Part shown: positions 44,639 to 53,403 of the stretch, piece by piece
Position numbering within the stretch: the first letter of the stretch is position 1
Layout of the letters: the number at the start of each line of letters is the position of its first letter
Source of the DNA: Acidimicrobiia bacterium
Lineage (GTDB): Bacteria > Actinomycetota > Acidimicrobiia > Spongiisociales > UBA11373
Length of the DNA: 64,000 nt
Direction: 5' to 3'
NCBI GenBank assembly: GCA_030584185.1
Contig: CP129495.1
Location: 1,915,469-1,979,468 of the forward strand
Notes under the pieces: model-generated
Seen by the model: only the letters and a program-made list of their open reading frames with translations
Databases searched by the model: none
What the model was told of the DNA's origin: nothing
Position numbers and translations under genes: made by a program

Positions 44639-46171
44639 ATGACCAGCAGAGCCATGCTCCACGAGAAGTCGCTCGACGAGCTGCGGGTGATCGCCGCCTC
44701 CGTCGGTGTGACCGATCACGAGTCGCTGCAGAAGTCGAAGCTGATCGCCGCCATCCTCGGCTCCGACGCCTTCGACGCCAGCTCCGAGCCGGCCCCGGTC
44801 GAGCTGCCCGCCGTCGAGGAGCGTCGCTCCCCGGACGGCCAGGGCGGAGCCGAAGCGGAGGAGGACCTCTCGGGTGAGTCGGCCGACCGCCAGGCGCGGG
44901 TCACCGCCCGCAGCGACCAGCGGGGCGGCCAGAGCCGTCGTGACGACCCCCGCGGCAACCGGCGCGGCGGCCGCAGCCGGAACGGGCGCCCCGGTGCCGT
45001 CACAGGCGGCGGGGGAGCCCCCGAACCACAGCAGCAGTGGGACGATGCCGACCTGGAGAACCGTGAGGGGATCCTCGACGTCCTCCCCGAGGGGTACGGC
45101 TTCCTGCGCTGCACCGGGTACCTGCCCGGCGACAAGGACGTGTACGTGTCGGCCACCCAGGTGCGCCGCTTCGGCCTGCGCCGGGGCGACATCATCAGCG
45201 GCCCGATCCGTCCGCCCCGGTCACAGGAGAAGTTCCCTGCCCTGACCCGGATCGACAACGTGAGCGGGATGGACGTGGAGGAGGCCCGGCGCCGCCCCAA
45301 GTTCGGCGACCTCACCCCTCTCTTCCCCGACCAGCGGCTCCGCCTCGAGGTGCCCGGTCAGCCCAACCACGTACTGGCCCGGATCGTCGATCTGATCGCC
45401 CCCATCGGCAAGGGGCAGCGCGGCCTGATCGTTTCGCCCCCGAAGGCGGGCAAGACCACGGTGCTCAAGGAGATCGCCAACTCGATCTCCCACAACAACC
45501 CGGAGTGCCACCTGATCGTGGTCCTGGTCGACGAGCGTCCGGAGGAGGTCACCGACATGCAGCGCTCGGTGAAGGGCGACGTGATCTTCTCCACCTTCGA
45601 TCGTCCCGCCGAGGAGCACACCCAGGTCGCTGAGCTTGCCCTGGAGCGGGCCAAGCGGCTCGTGGAGTCGGGCAACGACGTCGTGATCCTGCTCGACTCG
45701 ATCACCCGCCTCGCCCGGGCGTACAACCTGGCCACCCCGGCATCGGGGCGTATCCTCTCCGGAGGCGTCGACTCCACCGCCCTGTACCCGCCGAAGCGCT
45801 TCTTCGGTGCGGCGCGCAACATCGAGGAGGGGGGCAGCCTCACGATCCTGGGCACCGCCCTGGTCGAGACCGGGTCCCGCATGGACGAGGTGATCTTCGA
45901 AGAGTTCAAGGGCACCGGGAACATGGAGCTGCGGCTCGACCGCAAGCTCGCCGACAAGCGGGTGTACCCGGCGATCGACATCGAGGCCTCCGGGACCCGC
46001 AAGGAGGAGCTGCTCTTCGAGCCCGATGAGCTCACACAGGTGTGGAAGCTGCGGCGGGTGCTGCTCGCCCTGCCCGAGCCTTCGGCCGGGCTGGAGTTGC
46101 TCATCGACCGCCTCAAGAACGCCAAGTCCAACGCCGAGTTCCTCGCCGATGTGGCCAAGTCGGGCAACTGA
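44639..46171 (+). CDS. rho: Transcription termination factor Rho
   Basis: Hexameric RNA helicase that ends transcription. 510 residues. An N-terminal helical domain (1-45) is followed by an Arg/Gly/Asp-rich insertion (~65-130) typical of actinobacterial Rho, then the cold-shock-like RNA-binding domain ([16 protein letters not shown]) and the RecA core with Walker A PPKAGKTT (from ~267), Walker [14 protein letters not shown] and [23 protein letters not shown] precedes ATG 44639. It is co-transcribed with the aldolase. Confidence 0.97.
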   Translation: MTSRAMLHEKSLDELRVIAASVGVTDHESLQKSKLIAAILGSDAFDASSEPAPVELPAVEERRSPDGQGGAEAEEDLSGESADRQARVTARSDQRGGQSRRDDPRGNRRGGRSRNGRPGAVTGGGGAPEPQQQWDDADLENREGILDVLPEGYGFLRCTGYLPGDKDVYVSATQVRRFGLRRGDIISGPIRPPRSQEKFPALTRIDNVSGMDVEEARRRPKFGDLTPLFPDQRLRLEVPGQPNHVLARIVDLIAPIGKGQRGLIVSPPKAGKTTVLKEIANSISHNNPECHLIVVLVDERPEEVTDMQRSVKGDVIFSTFDRPAEEHTQVAELALERAKRLVESGNDVVILLDSITRLARAYNLATPASGRILSGGVDSTALYPPKRFFGAARNIEEGGSLTILGTALVETGSRMDEVIFEEFKGTGNMELRLDRKLADKRVYPAIDIEASGTRKEELLFEPDELTQVWKLRRVLLALPEPSAGLELLIDRLKNAKSNAEFLADVAKSGN

Positions 46172-46182
46172 CCGCCACCGGG

Positions 46183-46188
46183 TAGGAT
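46183..46188 (+). promoter_or_regulatory. Putative -10 element of rpmE
   Basis: TAGGAT, predicted leader about 16 bases, containing GGAGAGA before GTG 46211. Confidence 0.4.
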
Positions 46189-46210
46189 CCAGCACCCCAG
46201 GAGAGACACC

Positions 46211-46495
46211 GTGAAGCAAGGCATCCATCCCCATTACCGCGAGGTCGTTTTCCAGGACACCTCCTCCGGGTTCAAGTTCCTCACCCGATCCACCATCGAC
46301 ACCTCGGAGACGATCGAGTGGGAGGACGGCAACACCTACCCGCTGGCCCGGGTGGAGATCTCCAGCGCCAGCCACCCCTTCTACACCGGGAAGCAGATCC
46401 TGGTCGACTCGGGGGGCCGGGTGGAGCGCTTCCGCAAGCGTTACGGGCGCCAGGGCTTCACCAGCGGGCCCGGCGAGACCGCCCAGGGCGAGTAG
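46211..46495 (+). CDS. rpmE: 50S ribosomal protein L31, type B (zinc-free)
   Basis: 94 residues. [28 protein letters not shown] and [12 protein letters not shown] match the type-B form, which lacks the CxxC zinc ligands of the ordinary L31. Type B paralogues are usually zinc-limitation replacements, but here it sits in the standard rpmE place behind rho. A Ser/Gly/Glu tail of ~15 residues extends beyond the core. The next gene starts at GTG directly after its stop. Confidence 0.94.
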   Translation: MKQGIHPHYREVVFQDTSSGFKFLTRSTIDTSETIEWEDGNTYPLARVEISSASHPFYTGKQILVDSGGRVERFRKRYGRQGFTSGPGETAQGE

Positions 46496-47428
46496 GTGTC
46501 CCGGTCCCCGGGGGCCACGGTCGGGGGACAGGCCGTCATCGAAGGCGTGATGATGCGCGCCCCATCCAAGTGGGCGGTGGCAGTGCGTCGCCCCGACGGG
46601 GTGATCGAAGCCCGGCGCCACGACCTTCCCCGTCTCTCCGCTCGATCCCGCCTGGCCCGCATCCCCTTCGTGCGCGGGGTGATGGTGCTGGGCGAGTCGC
46701 TCACCCTCGGGTTCCGGGCACTCACCTGGTCGGCCCGCAAGGCGTCCGAGGAGGAGGGCGAGGAGGAGCTGAAGTCGTCCCACCTGGTCGTCGCCATGCT
46801 CGGGGCGCTTGTGGTGTTCGTCGGGGTGTTCATGCTCCTGCCCCTGCTCGCCGCCAAAGGGGCCGAGCGCCTCTTCGGTGAGTCCACCATCGTGTTCAAC
46901 GTGGTCGACGGCGTCGTGCGCGTGGTCCTCTTCGTCGGGTACATCTGGGCGATCGGGAGGTCGGCCGAGATCAAGCGGGTGTTCGAGTTCCACGGGGCGG
47001 AGCACAAGACGATCCATGCCTACGAGGCGGGCGACCCGCTGACCCTGGATGCGATCCAGAAGTACAGCCCCCGCCATCCTCGCTGCGGCACCAACTTCCT
47101 GTTGATCGTGATCCTGGTGGCGATCGTGGTGTTCACCTTCGTGGGGCGGCCGTCGCTGGTGTGGTTGGTGGCGAGCCGCGTATTCCTGATCCCCGTGATC
47201 GCCGGGATCTCGTACGAGTTGTTGAAGGCAGCCGCCGACCGCAGGTGGATGGCGGCCGTGTCGCGGCCGGGGATCTGGCTGCAGCGGCTCACCACCGCCG
47301 AGCCCGACGCCGACCAGGTGGAGGTGGCGGTGGCTTCTCTGCTCGCCGCACTCGACGACGGCGAGAGGGTGGCGGTGGAGGGTCGAGGCCCGGTGCTCCC
47401 CGGGGCCCTCGCCTTCGAGGTGACCTGA
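46496..47428 (+). CDS. DUF1385 membrane protein
   Basis: 310 residues. [14 protein letters not shown] at the start and [16 protein letters not shown] in the middle are the DUF1385 hallmarks (the latter's His residues could bind metal). Several membrane helices lie at ~95-120, 135-150 and 195-240. The family has no known function but commonly precedes prfA, as here; its stop overlaps the prfA start by one base. GTG start. Confidence 0.9.
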   Translation: MSRSPGATVGGQAVIEGVMMRAPSKWAVAVRRPDGVIEARRHDLPRLSARSRLARIPFVRGVMVLGESLTLGFRALTWSARKASEEEGEEELKSSHLVVAMLGALVVFVGVFMLLPLLAAKGAERLFGESTIVFNVVDGVVRVVLFVGYIWAIGRSAEIKRVFEFHGAEHKTIHAYEAGDPLTLDAIQKYSPRHPRCGTNFLLIVILVAIVVFTFVGRPSLVWLVASRVFLIPVIAGISYELLKAAADRRWMAAVSRPGIWLQRLTTAEPDADQVEVAVASLLAALDDGERVAVEGRGPVLPGALAFEVT

Positions 47429-48504
47429 TGGACCCCGGCCTCCTGGCCCGCCTGCAGGAGGTGGAGGCCGCCTTCGAGCAGACCCTCGAGGAGATGGGCG
47501 ACCCGGCGGTGGCCGGCGACCAGGAGCGCTACGCCGTCATCGCCCGGCGTCACGCCGAGCTGCGCGACGTGGTGGAGGCGTTCCGGCAGTGGCGGGATGC
47601 CGAAACCGAGGCGTCCGAAGCCGCCGAGTTGGCCGATGCCGAGACCGAGCCGGGCATGGCGGCCGAGCTGCGGGCCATGGCCGACGAGCGATCCGGTGCC
47701 GCTCAGCGGCTGGAGCGCCGCATGCGGGTGATGCTGGTACCCAGGGACCCCAACGACGACAAGGACGTGATCGTCGAGATCCGGGGAGCCGTCGGGGGCG
47801 ACGAGGCTGCGATCTGGGCGGGGGACCTCTGCAAGATGTACCAGAGGTACGCCGAGGAGCACGGCTGGATCGTGGAGCCGGTCGCCTCGTCCCCCTCGGA
47901 GGCGGGTGGATTCAAAGAGGTCACCTTCGCCGTGAAGGGTCGGGGCGCCTACTCCCGGCTCAAGTACGAGGCGGGGCCCCACCGGGTGCAGCGGGTCCCC
48001 AGGACCGAGTCGCAGGGCCGGGTGCACACCTCGATCGCCACGGTGGCGGTGCTGCCGGAGGCCGAGGAGGTGGAGGTGCAGGTCGACGACAACGACCTGG
48101 AGATCGACGTGTTCCGCTCCACCGGGCCTGGTGGGCAGTCGGTGAACACCACCGACTCGGCGGTCCGCATCACCCACAAGCCGACCGGGCTGGTGGTGAC
48201 CTGCCAGGACGAGAAGTCGCAGCTGCAGAACAAGGCCAAGGCGCTGCGTGTGCTGCGCGCCCGGCTGTATCAGATCGAGATGGAGCGCCAGCAGGCCGCC
48301 CAGGCGGCGGACCGGCGGTTCCAGGTGGGTTCGGGGGAGCGGGCCGAGAAGATCCGCACCTACAACTACAAGGAGAACCGGGTCACCGACCACCGCATCG
48401 GTCTCACCATCAAGCGGCTCCCCGAGATCCTCGAAGGCGACCTCGACGAGTTCGTCGACGCCCTCACCCTGGAAGACGAGGCGAGGCGGCTCGGCGGGGG
48501 TTGA
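47428..48504 (+). CDS. prfA: Peptide chain release factor 1
   Basis: Recognises UAA and UAG stop codons. 358 residues. The catalytic GGQ is at 235-237 in [17 protein letters not shown], the modification target of PrmC. The tripeptide region of RF1 (PxT) appears as [14 protein letters not shown] nearby, and the C-terminal [15 protein letters not shown] is diagnostic. prmC normally follows but is displaced by 6.9 kb here. Confidence 0.97.
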   Translation: MDPGLLARLQEVEAAFEQTLEEMGDPAVAGDQERYAVIARRHAELRDVVEAFRQWRDAETEASEAAELADAETEPGMAAELRAMADERSGAAQRLERRMRVMLVPRDPNDDKDVIVEIRGAVGGDEAAIWAGDLCKMYQRYAEEHGWIVEPVASSPSEAGGFKEVTFAVKGRGAYSRLKYEAGPHRVQRVPRTESQGRVHTSIATVAVLPEAEEVEVQVDDNDLEIDVFRSTGPGGQSVNTTDSAVRITHKPTGLVVTCQDEKSQLQNKAKALRVLRARLYQIEMERQQAAQAADRRFQVGSGERAEKIRTYNYKENRVTDHRIGLTIKRLPEILEGDLDEFVDALTLEDEARRLGGG

Positions 48505-48516
48505 GGGGCCGGGGTG

Positions 48517-48624
48517 ATGGCTGGTCCCACTACCCCCGGCCTTCTCGGCTGGTGTCTCGCATGGGTGCCCTGGACCGCCGTCTCGGTGGCCCATCATCTC
48601 GCCGATCGGTTCCCCGAGGCCTGA
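48517..48624 (+). CDS. Possible small hydrophobic protein
   Basis: 35 residues (MAGPTTPGLLGWCLAWVP..., ending RFPEA), one hydrophobic helix. GGGG is close upstream, and the ORF lies 12 bases after prfA. No homologue is recalled, and the ORF is short enough to be chance; it may also be a remnant at the border of the inserted segment. Confidence 0.25.
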   Translation: MAGPTTPGLLGWCLAWVPWTAVSVAHHLADRFPEA

Positions 48625-48654
48625 GAGCGAACCGGTTGACCTCGACCCCACCCC

Positions 48655-49029
48655 ATGGCACGGTTGCGCGGAGTGACATCTCAGGACGCATCCCGCCTCG
48701 ATCTATACACTGGCCTCGTCGAAGTCCTTGGACCCAACAGGGCGGACACGCTCATGGCCTACCTTCCGACCACGGATCTTGGCACGCTTGCCACTAGGTC
48801 CGACCTCGCAGTGCTGAGGTCCGACCTCGCAGTGCTGAGGTCCGACCTAGGAGTGTTGAGGTCCGACCTCGCCCTGCTGGTCGATCGCGTGTCGGGCATC
48901 GAGCAGGCGGTGGTTCGCCTCGACGGGAGGATGACCCAGCGCCTGGACCGACTCTTCCTCGCTCTCGTGGCCGGGCTGTTCGTGGTGGTCGCCGCCATGG
49001 CCGGCGCGGTGGCAGCGGCACTGGGATAG
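48655..49029 (+). CDS. Coiled-coil protein with heptad repeats and a C-terminal membrane anchor
   Basis: 124 residues. After ~45 residues, four exact-length heptads (RSDLAVL, RSDLAVL, RSDLGVL, RSDLALL) start a coiled coil that continues through VDRVSGIEQAVVRLDGRMTQRLDRL; a membrane helix (~100-122) ends the protein. Similar short coiled-coil/tail-anchor proteins are common in actinobacteria and unassigned. GTG 48673 is an alternative start. The heptads are encoded by a 21-base tandem repeat. Confidence 0.6.
   Translation: MARLRGVTSQDASRLDLYTGLVEVLGPNRADTLMAYLPTTDLGTLATRSDLAVLRSDLAVLRSDLGVLRSDLALLVDRVSGIEQAVVRLDGRMTQRLDRLFLALVAGLFVVVAAMAGAVAAALG
48796..48879 (+). repeat. Four tandem 21-base repeats inside the coiled-coil gene
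   Basis: Four units in a row; units 1 and 2 (48796-48816 and 48817-48837) are identical, unit 3 differs at four bases and unit 4 at three. Each unit encodes one heptad, so copy-number change alters coiled-coil length without shifting the frame. Confidence 0.85.
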
Positions 49030-49115
49030 TCGGGTCGGCTTCCGGCACGCGAAGTCGCCTACTGGGTTCGGCCGTGCTTGGCCGGGTCGTGTCGAGTGGA
49101 CACGAGTTCAGGCGT

Positions 49116-49826
49116 TCAACCCGCAGTGCACTCCCACACCCGTGCGGTCCACAGCATGCGCGACCCCTTCTCGCGGAGCTGCACGATCCGCTCCTTGGCC
49201 AGGGCCACCACCACCGGTGCCTCGGCCAGGGCGCGGGGGAGCGGGATCTGCCTCTCGCTCAGCTGGGTGATCTTCCCGTAGATGGTGCGCGCAGCGCGCA
49301 GGATCGATCCCTCGTCCTGCAGGCTTCCAGTGGGCAGGAAGAGGCGTCCCCCCGCCCGCAGCCGCTCCCGCGCCGCCCGCAGCATCCGGATCGGCAGCTC
49401 GGAGCCCCGCGGGCCACCCCCGCCACGCGACGGGAACCATCCGCTCTCGGCGGCGATGGCATCCGGGATGCCCGAGACGTCGCCGATGATGACATCCGCC
49501 TGGACGTCCGCGGGGAGCGGGTCGAAGAGGTCGCCATGGAGGAACGTGATCCGATCGCCGACGCCGTGGCGCTCGGCGTTGCGTGTCGCCAGCTCGGCGA
49601 CGTCGGGGGCCGAGTCGATCCCGAACACCCTTCGAGCCCCCAGCTTGGCGGCGATGATCGACAGGATGCCCGAGCCGCAACCGACGTCGATCACCTCGTC
49701 GCCCTCGGCAACCTCGATGGCCTCGGCGAGGACCGTCGAGATCGTGGAGGGCTGGAAGGTGCTCTCGGAGATCTCGAGGTCCATCGGGCCGCACCGGCCC
49801 GTCCAGTGGAAGGTTCCAGCGTCCAT
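49116..49826 (-). CDS. SAM-dependent methyltransferase (PrmA/arginine-methyltransferase-like)
   Basis: 236 residues of the class I fold. VIDVGCGSGILSIIAAKLGA (from ~45) is motif I, and VFGIDSAP is the acidic SAM loop. STFQPSTISTVLAEAI before motif I resembles PrmA and protein arginine methyltransferases, whereas the middle segment DVIIGDVSGIPD lacks the NPPY of N6-adenine or glutamine enzymes. Substrate unknown. TACACT (49868-49873) with CCGACA 17 bases upstream forms a plausible promoter. Confidence 0.72.
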   Translation of the reverse strand: MDAGTFHWTGRCGPMDLEISESTFQPSTISTVLAEAIEVAEGDEVIDVGCGSGILSIIAAKLGARRVFGIDSAPDVAELATRNAERHGVGDRITFLHGDLFDPLPADVQADVIIGDVSGIPDAIAAESGWFPSRGGGGPRGSELPIRMLRAARERLRAGGRLFLPTGSLQDEGSILRAARTIYGKITQLSERQIPLPRALAEAPVVVALAKERIVQLREKGSRMLWTARVWECTAG

Positions 49827-49867
49827 GCGTGCCCCCAGGGGTCGGTGCCCTCGGCGAGGACCAGATC

Positions 49868-49896
49868 AGTGTACGCCCACGGTCGACCTTTGTCGG
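49868..49896 (-). promoter_or_regulatory. Putative promoter of the methyltransferase gene
   Basis: Minus strand: CCGACA (49891-49896) and TACACT (49868-49873), 17 bases apart. It lies between this gene and the end of the toxin gene. Confidence 0.45.
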
Positions 49897-49906
49897 GGGT
49901 GGTTGT

Positions 49907-50254
49907 TCACAGGGCGAGGTGGAGGCGCAACGCCTCGTCGATCGCAGCCATTAGGGTTGGCGGCACGGATCCGAGCCGGGCGCCGACACGGCCGACGGCG
50001 AGCGACCGCACCTGCTCCGCCTGGGCCTTGGAGTCGTGCCCCAGCCCGGTGGCGGCCGAAGGCAGCAAGACTTGGAAGGGGTATAGCCGCGCGACGCTGG
50101 TCGAGAGGGGCACGACCGTGATGACTCCCCTGCCGAGACGGGCCGCCGCGGTGTTGGCGCCGTCGTTGGAGACGATCACCGCCGGCCGCCGCTTATCCGC
50201 CTCGCCCGACTTGGCTGGATCGAGGTCGACCGAGCGGATCTCGCCGCGCAGCAT
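49907..50254 (-). CDS. MazF/PemK-family toxin
   Basis: 115 residues. The start MLRGEIRSVDLDPAKSGEADKRRPAVIVSND matches the MazF fold, a ribosome-independent mRNA endonuclease; GVITVVPLSTSV is the second conserved strand. The canonical xGxExxKxRPxVV pattern is present as SGEADKRRPAVIV. It is preceded on the same strand by a ribbon-helix-helix antitoxin, with stop and start sharing a base, the typical type II arrangement. Activity is inferred from family. Confidence 0.88.
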   Translation of the reverse strand: MLRGEIRSVDLDPAKSGEADKRRPAVIVSNDGANTAAARLGRGVITVVPLSTSVARLYPFQVLLPSAATGLGHDSKAQAEQVRSLAVGRVGARLGSVPPTLMAAIDEALRLHLAL

Positions 50255-50478
50255 CAGCGAATGCCCAGCCCGTCGCCGACCACGGCATCCCACGCATCGG
50301 CCTGATCGGATCCTTCCCACTCCTCCCAGGCGTCGGCGTACTCCGCACCAAGTTCCTCCGCCCGCAACATGCGCACCGCCCGGTGGACCACAGCCGATCG
50401 AGACTCGTAGCCGCGGCTGCGTGCGTAGCGATCGAGGAACTCGACGTCTTCGGCCGGGAGGCTCACGCTCAGCTTCAC
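50254..50478 (-). CDS. Ribbon-helix-helix antitoxin
   Basis: 74 residues. KLSVSLPAEDVEFLDRYARSRGYESRSAVVHRAVRML is a ribbon-helix-helix DNA-binding domain; the acidic C-terminus (AEELGAEYADAWEEWEGSDQADAW) is suited to mask the basic toxin. Antitoxin and toxin are expected to repress their own promoter. GTG 50478 has TAGGAT six bases upstream. Confidence 0.88.
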   Translation of the reverse strand: MKLSVSLPAEDVEFLDRYARSRGYESRSAVVHRAVRMLRAEELGAEYADAWEEWEGSDQADAWDAVVGDGLGIR

Positions 50479-50484
50479 ACCACA

Positions 50485-50490
50485 ATCCTA
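50485..50490 (-). promoter_or_regulatory. -10 element of the toxin-antitoxin operon (leaderless)
   Basis: TAGGAT, six bases before GTG 50478. The AT-richer upstream stretch (50490-50515), with partial palindromes such as GGT-ATG-ACC, is a candidate for self-regulation. Confidence 0.5.
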
Positions 50491-50622
50491 CCTTTGGTAT
50501 GACCAGAGTACTACCAGGGAGATGCCACCCATCGCCACGGGGTGTGCCCAAGCACTGCGAACCACCCAGCCGCTGCACCACCGCGCCCGTCGGTGCAACG
50601 GGTTTCTGTCATACCGGGGTCG

Positions 50623-50628
50623 TATCTT
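50623..50628 (+). promoter_or_regulatory. -10 element of the HNH gene (leaderless)
   Basis: TATCTT, six bases before ATG 50635. Confidence 0.5.
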
Positions 50629-50634
50629 CGGGGA

Positions 50635-51735
50635 ATGACTGTCCTTCTGGATCGGGTCGACGTGCCGATGTTCACCGAGGACCTCGTGGACCGGCTGGCC
50701 GACCGCCGCCGGCAGATCGCAGCCCTCGAGGCCGAATGCGCCGACCTGGTCGCCGAGCTCGTCGAGCGGGCCGATCACGAGGCCCTGGGGCATCGCTCCC
50801 TCGTCGGCCTCCTGGTCGATCGCGTGGGCGTCTCCTCTGGCGCAGCCAGGGGGATGATCAGAGTGGCGACCGCCCTCACCGACATGCCAGCCACCCGCCT
50901 CGCCCTTGCCGAAGGCGACATCGACCTGCCCCGGGCGCGCTTGCTCGCCTCGGCCCGTGACACCAACCCCGTCCTCTTTGCGCGACATGAGCGCACCCTG
51001 GTCGACGCCGCCACCAGCCTGGGGATGACCGACACCACGCGGGCGGTCTCCTACTGGACCCAGCAGGCCAACCTGGGCGCCGCCGAAGCAGGTGCCGCCG
51101 CGGCGTGGGACCGCCGCCGCCTCTTCGTGTCGACGGTGGGCAGCGTCGTCCATCTCGACGGCGTCCTCGACCCGGTCTCCGGGCAGGTGGTGATGACCGC
51201 CCTCGGGCTCGCCACCGACCGGGGCAACCTCGATCCGTGCGACACCCGCTCCGCCCCCCAGCGGCGCGCCGACGCCCTCGTCGAGATGTGCCGGGACCGC
51301 CTCGAGCGGGTCGAGCCCGACGACCCGCGCACCGAGCGGCCGCACGTCATGGTGCACCTCTCTCTGGATGCCCTGGAGGGCCGGGCGGGACGGCCCTGCG
51401 AGCTCGACGACGCCGGGGTGATCACCCCGCAGGAGGCCCGGATGCTCTCCTGCGACGCCAGGGTCACCCGGGTGATCACCGGCCCCGACTCCCGGATCGT
51501 CGACGTGGGGCGCACCACCAGGGTGGTGTCCACCGGGATGCGCCTCGCCCTCGCCGCACGCGATCGGGGATGCGTGATGCCGGGATGTGGGGCACCTCGC
51601 CGTTGGTGCGACGCCCACCATGTGGTCCACTGGGCCGACGGTGGGCCGACCACGCTCGACAACCTGGTCCTGCTCTGCGCCCGCCATCACACCCTGGTCC
51701 ATCAGGGCCGGGCCTGGATCCCCAGGCGGGAGTGA
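50635..51735 (+). CDS. DUF222 / HNH endonuclease domain protein (13E12 family)
   Basis: 366 residues. The helical DUF222 region (1-250) leads to a C-terminal HNH nuclease domain, with DRGCVMPGCGAPRRWCDAHHVVHWADGG and NLVLLCARHHTLVH, where two Cys pairs probably bind zinc. This family is abundant and repeated in actinobacterial genomes (the 13E12 repeat of mycobacteria). Its role is unclear, and it is often found near mobile DNA. It lies inside the prfA-prmC insert next to the toxin-antitoxin pair. ATG 50635 follows TATCTT by six bases. Confidence 0.88.
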   Translation: MTVLLDRVDVPMFTEDLVDRLADRRRQIAALEAECADLVAELVERADHEALGHRSLVGLLVDRVGVSSGAARGMIRVATALTDMPATRLALAEGDIDLPRARLLASARDTNPVLFARHERTLVDAATSLGMTDTTRAVSYWTQQANLGAAEAGAAAAWDRRRLFVSTVGSVVHLDGVLDPVSGQVVMTALGLATDRGNLDPCDTRSAPQRRADALVEMCRDRLERVEPDDPRTERPHVMVHLSLDALEGRAGRPCELDDAGVITPQEARMLSCDARVTRVITGPDSRIVDVGRTTRVVSTGMRLALAARDRGCVMPGCGAPRRWCDAHHVVHWADGGPTTLDNLVLLCARHHTLVHQGRAWIPRRE

Positions 51736-51750
51736 GCCGCCCCACGCCCA

Positions 51751-51756
51751 TACACT
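51751..51756 (+). promoter_or_regulatory. -10 element of the beta-propeller gene (near-leaderless)
   Basis: TACACT, nine bases before ATG 51766. Confidence 0.5.
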
Positions 51757-51765
51757 CGCCGTCAC

Positions 51766-53394
51766 ATGCCACCGCTTCGCCCCGTCCTGGTCGGAATCCT
51801 GATCGCCGGCCTGGTCGCCGCCGTTGCCGTGGGCGCCTTCGTGCTGCTTGGCGACGACACCCCGAGCACCACCGGCACGACCGCTCTCGCCGCCACCACC
51901 AGCACCACCGAAGCGGCGCCGGCGACGACCACCACTCCCGCCACCACCACGACCATCGTCCCGTCCACGACCACCACCACCGAGCCGCCCCTGCATCCCT
52001 GGGTGGACCGCCGCACCGTGGGGCTGCCCTGGGGAGACACCGTCACCGGCCTGCTCACCTTCCGGGGCAACCCCACCCACACCTTCCACGGCACCGGCCC
52101 GGTCCCCGACGATCCGGTGATCCTGTGGCGGTACCCGCAGGGCTCCCCGATGTGCTCGCAGCTCGCCGACTTCGGGGTGGTCTACACCTGGTGTGGCAAC
52201 GGATGGACCGGCCAGCCGGTGGTGTGGGAGCGGCCCGACGGCGTGGTCGAACTGCTCTCCGGCTCCTACGACGCCCGATTCCACTTCGTCGACACCGCCA
52301 CCGGGCTGCCGACCCGTGCTCCACTGCAGACCGGGAGCGTCGTCAAGGGCAGCCCCACCCTCGACCCCGATGGCTTTCCTCTTGTCTACTTCGGCAGCAC
52401 CGACGGCCGGCTGCGGATCGTCGCCCTCGACCGGGGTGAGGCCGAAGAGCTCTGGCAGTTCGCCTCGCCTCCCTTCTCGGAGGAGGGACGCTGGAACACC
52501 CACTGGGACTCCGCCCCCCTCGTCGTCAACGACTTCATGTTCGAAGGCGGCGAGAACTCCATGTACTACGTGTGGCGGCTCAACCGCTCCTACGACGCCT
52601 CGGGCCTGGTCGCCGTCGACCCGGAGCTCGTCTTCAAGATTCCCACCTGGGACGACGACCTGCTGGCCAAGATCCAGCGGGGCTGCTCCGCCAGCAACCA
52701 GGCCCGCTGCACCTCCACCAGCGTCGAATCCACCACAGCCATGTTCGAGGGTCGCATCTACTTCGGCACCTCGGCGGGACGGATCCTCGGGCTGGACATC
52801 ACCGGCGTCGAGCAGGGCAAGGTCGAGGTGGTGTTCGACTACTGGGTGGGCGACGACTCCGACGGCACCCTGGTGGTCGACCCGGAGGGGATGCTCTACG
52901 TCCCTGTGCAGTGGAAGCGGTTCAACGATCGCAGCCGCGAGGTCGGACAGCTGGTCAAGCTCGACCCGTACACCGACGGCGATCCCCGGGTGTGGGGGAT
53001 GTCCTCCGTCACCGACTCCTCCGCCTACGGGGGGGTGTGGGGCAGCCCGGCGCTGGGGGACGGCGTCGTCTATGTGCTCACCAACAAAGGCAACGTGGTC
53101 GCCGTCGATCAGGAGACCGGCGAGGAGCTCTGGTACCACCACATCGGCCCGGCCCCCCGGGTGGGGATGTCGACGGCGCTCACCTCCCCCGTGCTGATCG
53201 GCGACGACCTCCTGGTGGCCGGATGGGAGGGCACGCTGCACCGGTTCGACGTCTCCGACCCCCGCAGCCCGACCCTGGTGTGGTCCTTCCCGGTGGGAGG
53301 GGCGACCATCGAGGCCACCCCGGCGGTGTGGGACGGAGTCATCTACCTCTTCTCGCGCGACGGATACCTCTACGCCATCGGCGATGCCGGCTGA
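51766..53394 (+). CDS. Secreted PQQ-like beta-propeller protein
   Basis: 542 residues. A membrane anchor or signal helix (7-29) and a Thr-rich linker (~35-72) are followed by an eight-blade-like propeller with repeated strands such as LVYFGSTDGRLRIVALD, RIYFGTSAGRILGLDI, VVYVLTNKGNVVAVDQETGEELW and VIYLFSRDGYLYAI. This is the pyrrolo-quinoline-quinone repeat form (BamB-like). No PQQ-binding catalytic residues are identified. Four Cys in the front part suggest disulfides. Function unknown, probably a surface scaffold or binding protein. Confidence 0.75.
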   Translation: MPPLRPVLVGILIAGLVAAVAVGAFVLLGDDTPSTTGTTALAATTSTTEAAPATTTTPATTTTIVPSTTTTTEPPLHPWVDRRTVGLPWGDTVTGLLTFRGNPTHTFHGTGPVPDDPVILWRYPQGSPMCSQLADFGVVYTWCGNGWTGQPVVWERPDGVVELLSGSYDARFHFVDTATGLPTRAPLQTGSVVKGSPTLDPDGFPLVYFGSTDGRLRIVALDRGEAEELWQFASPPFSEEGRWNTHWDSAPLVVNDFMFEGGENSMYYVWRLNRSYDASGLVAVDPELVFKIPTWDDDLLAKIQRGCSASNQARCTSTSVESTTAMFEGRIYFGTSAGRILGLDITGVEQGKVEVVFDYWVGDDSDGTLVVDPEGMLYVPVQWKRFNDRSREVGQLVKLDPYTDGDPRVWGMSSVTDSSAYGGVWGSPALGDGVVYVLTNKGNVVAVDQETGEELWYHHIGPAPRVGMSTALTSPVLIGDDLLVAGWEGTLHRFDVSDPRSPTLVWSFPVGGATIEATPAVWDGVIYLFSRDGYLYAIGDAG

Positions 53395-53403
53395 TCGCTC
53401 CGG

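Noticed and set aside
48796-48879. Short CRISPR-like array
   Set aside because: The units are directly adjacent, without spacers, and lie in frame inside a coding gene.
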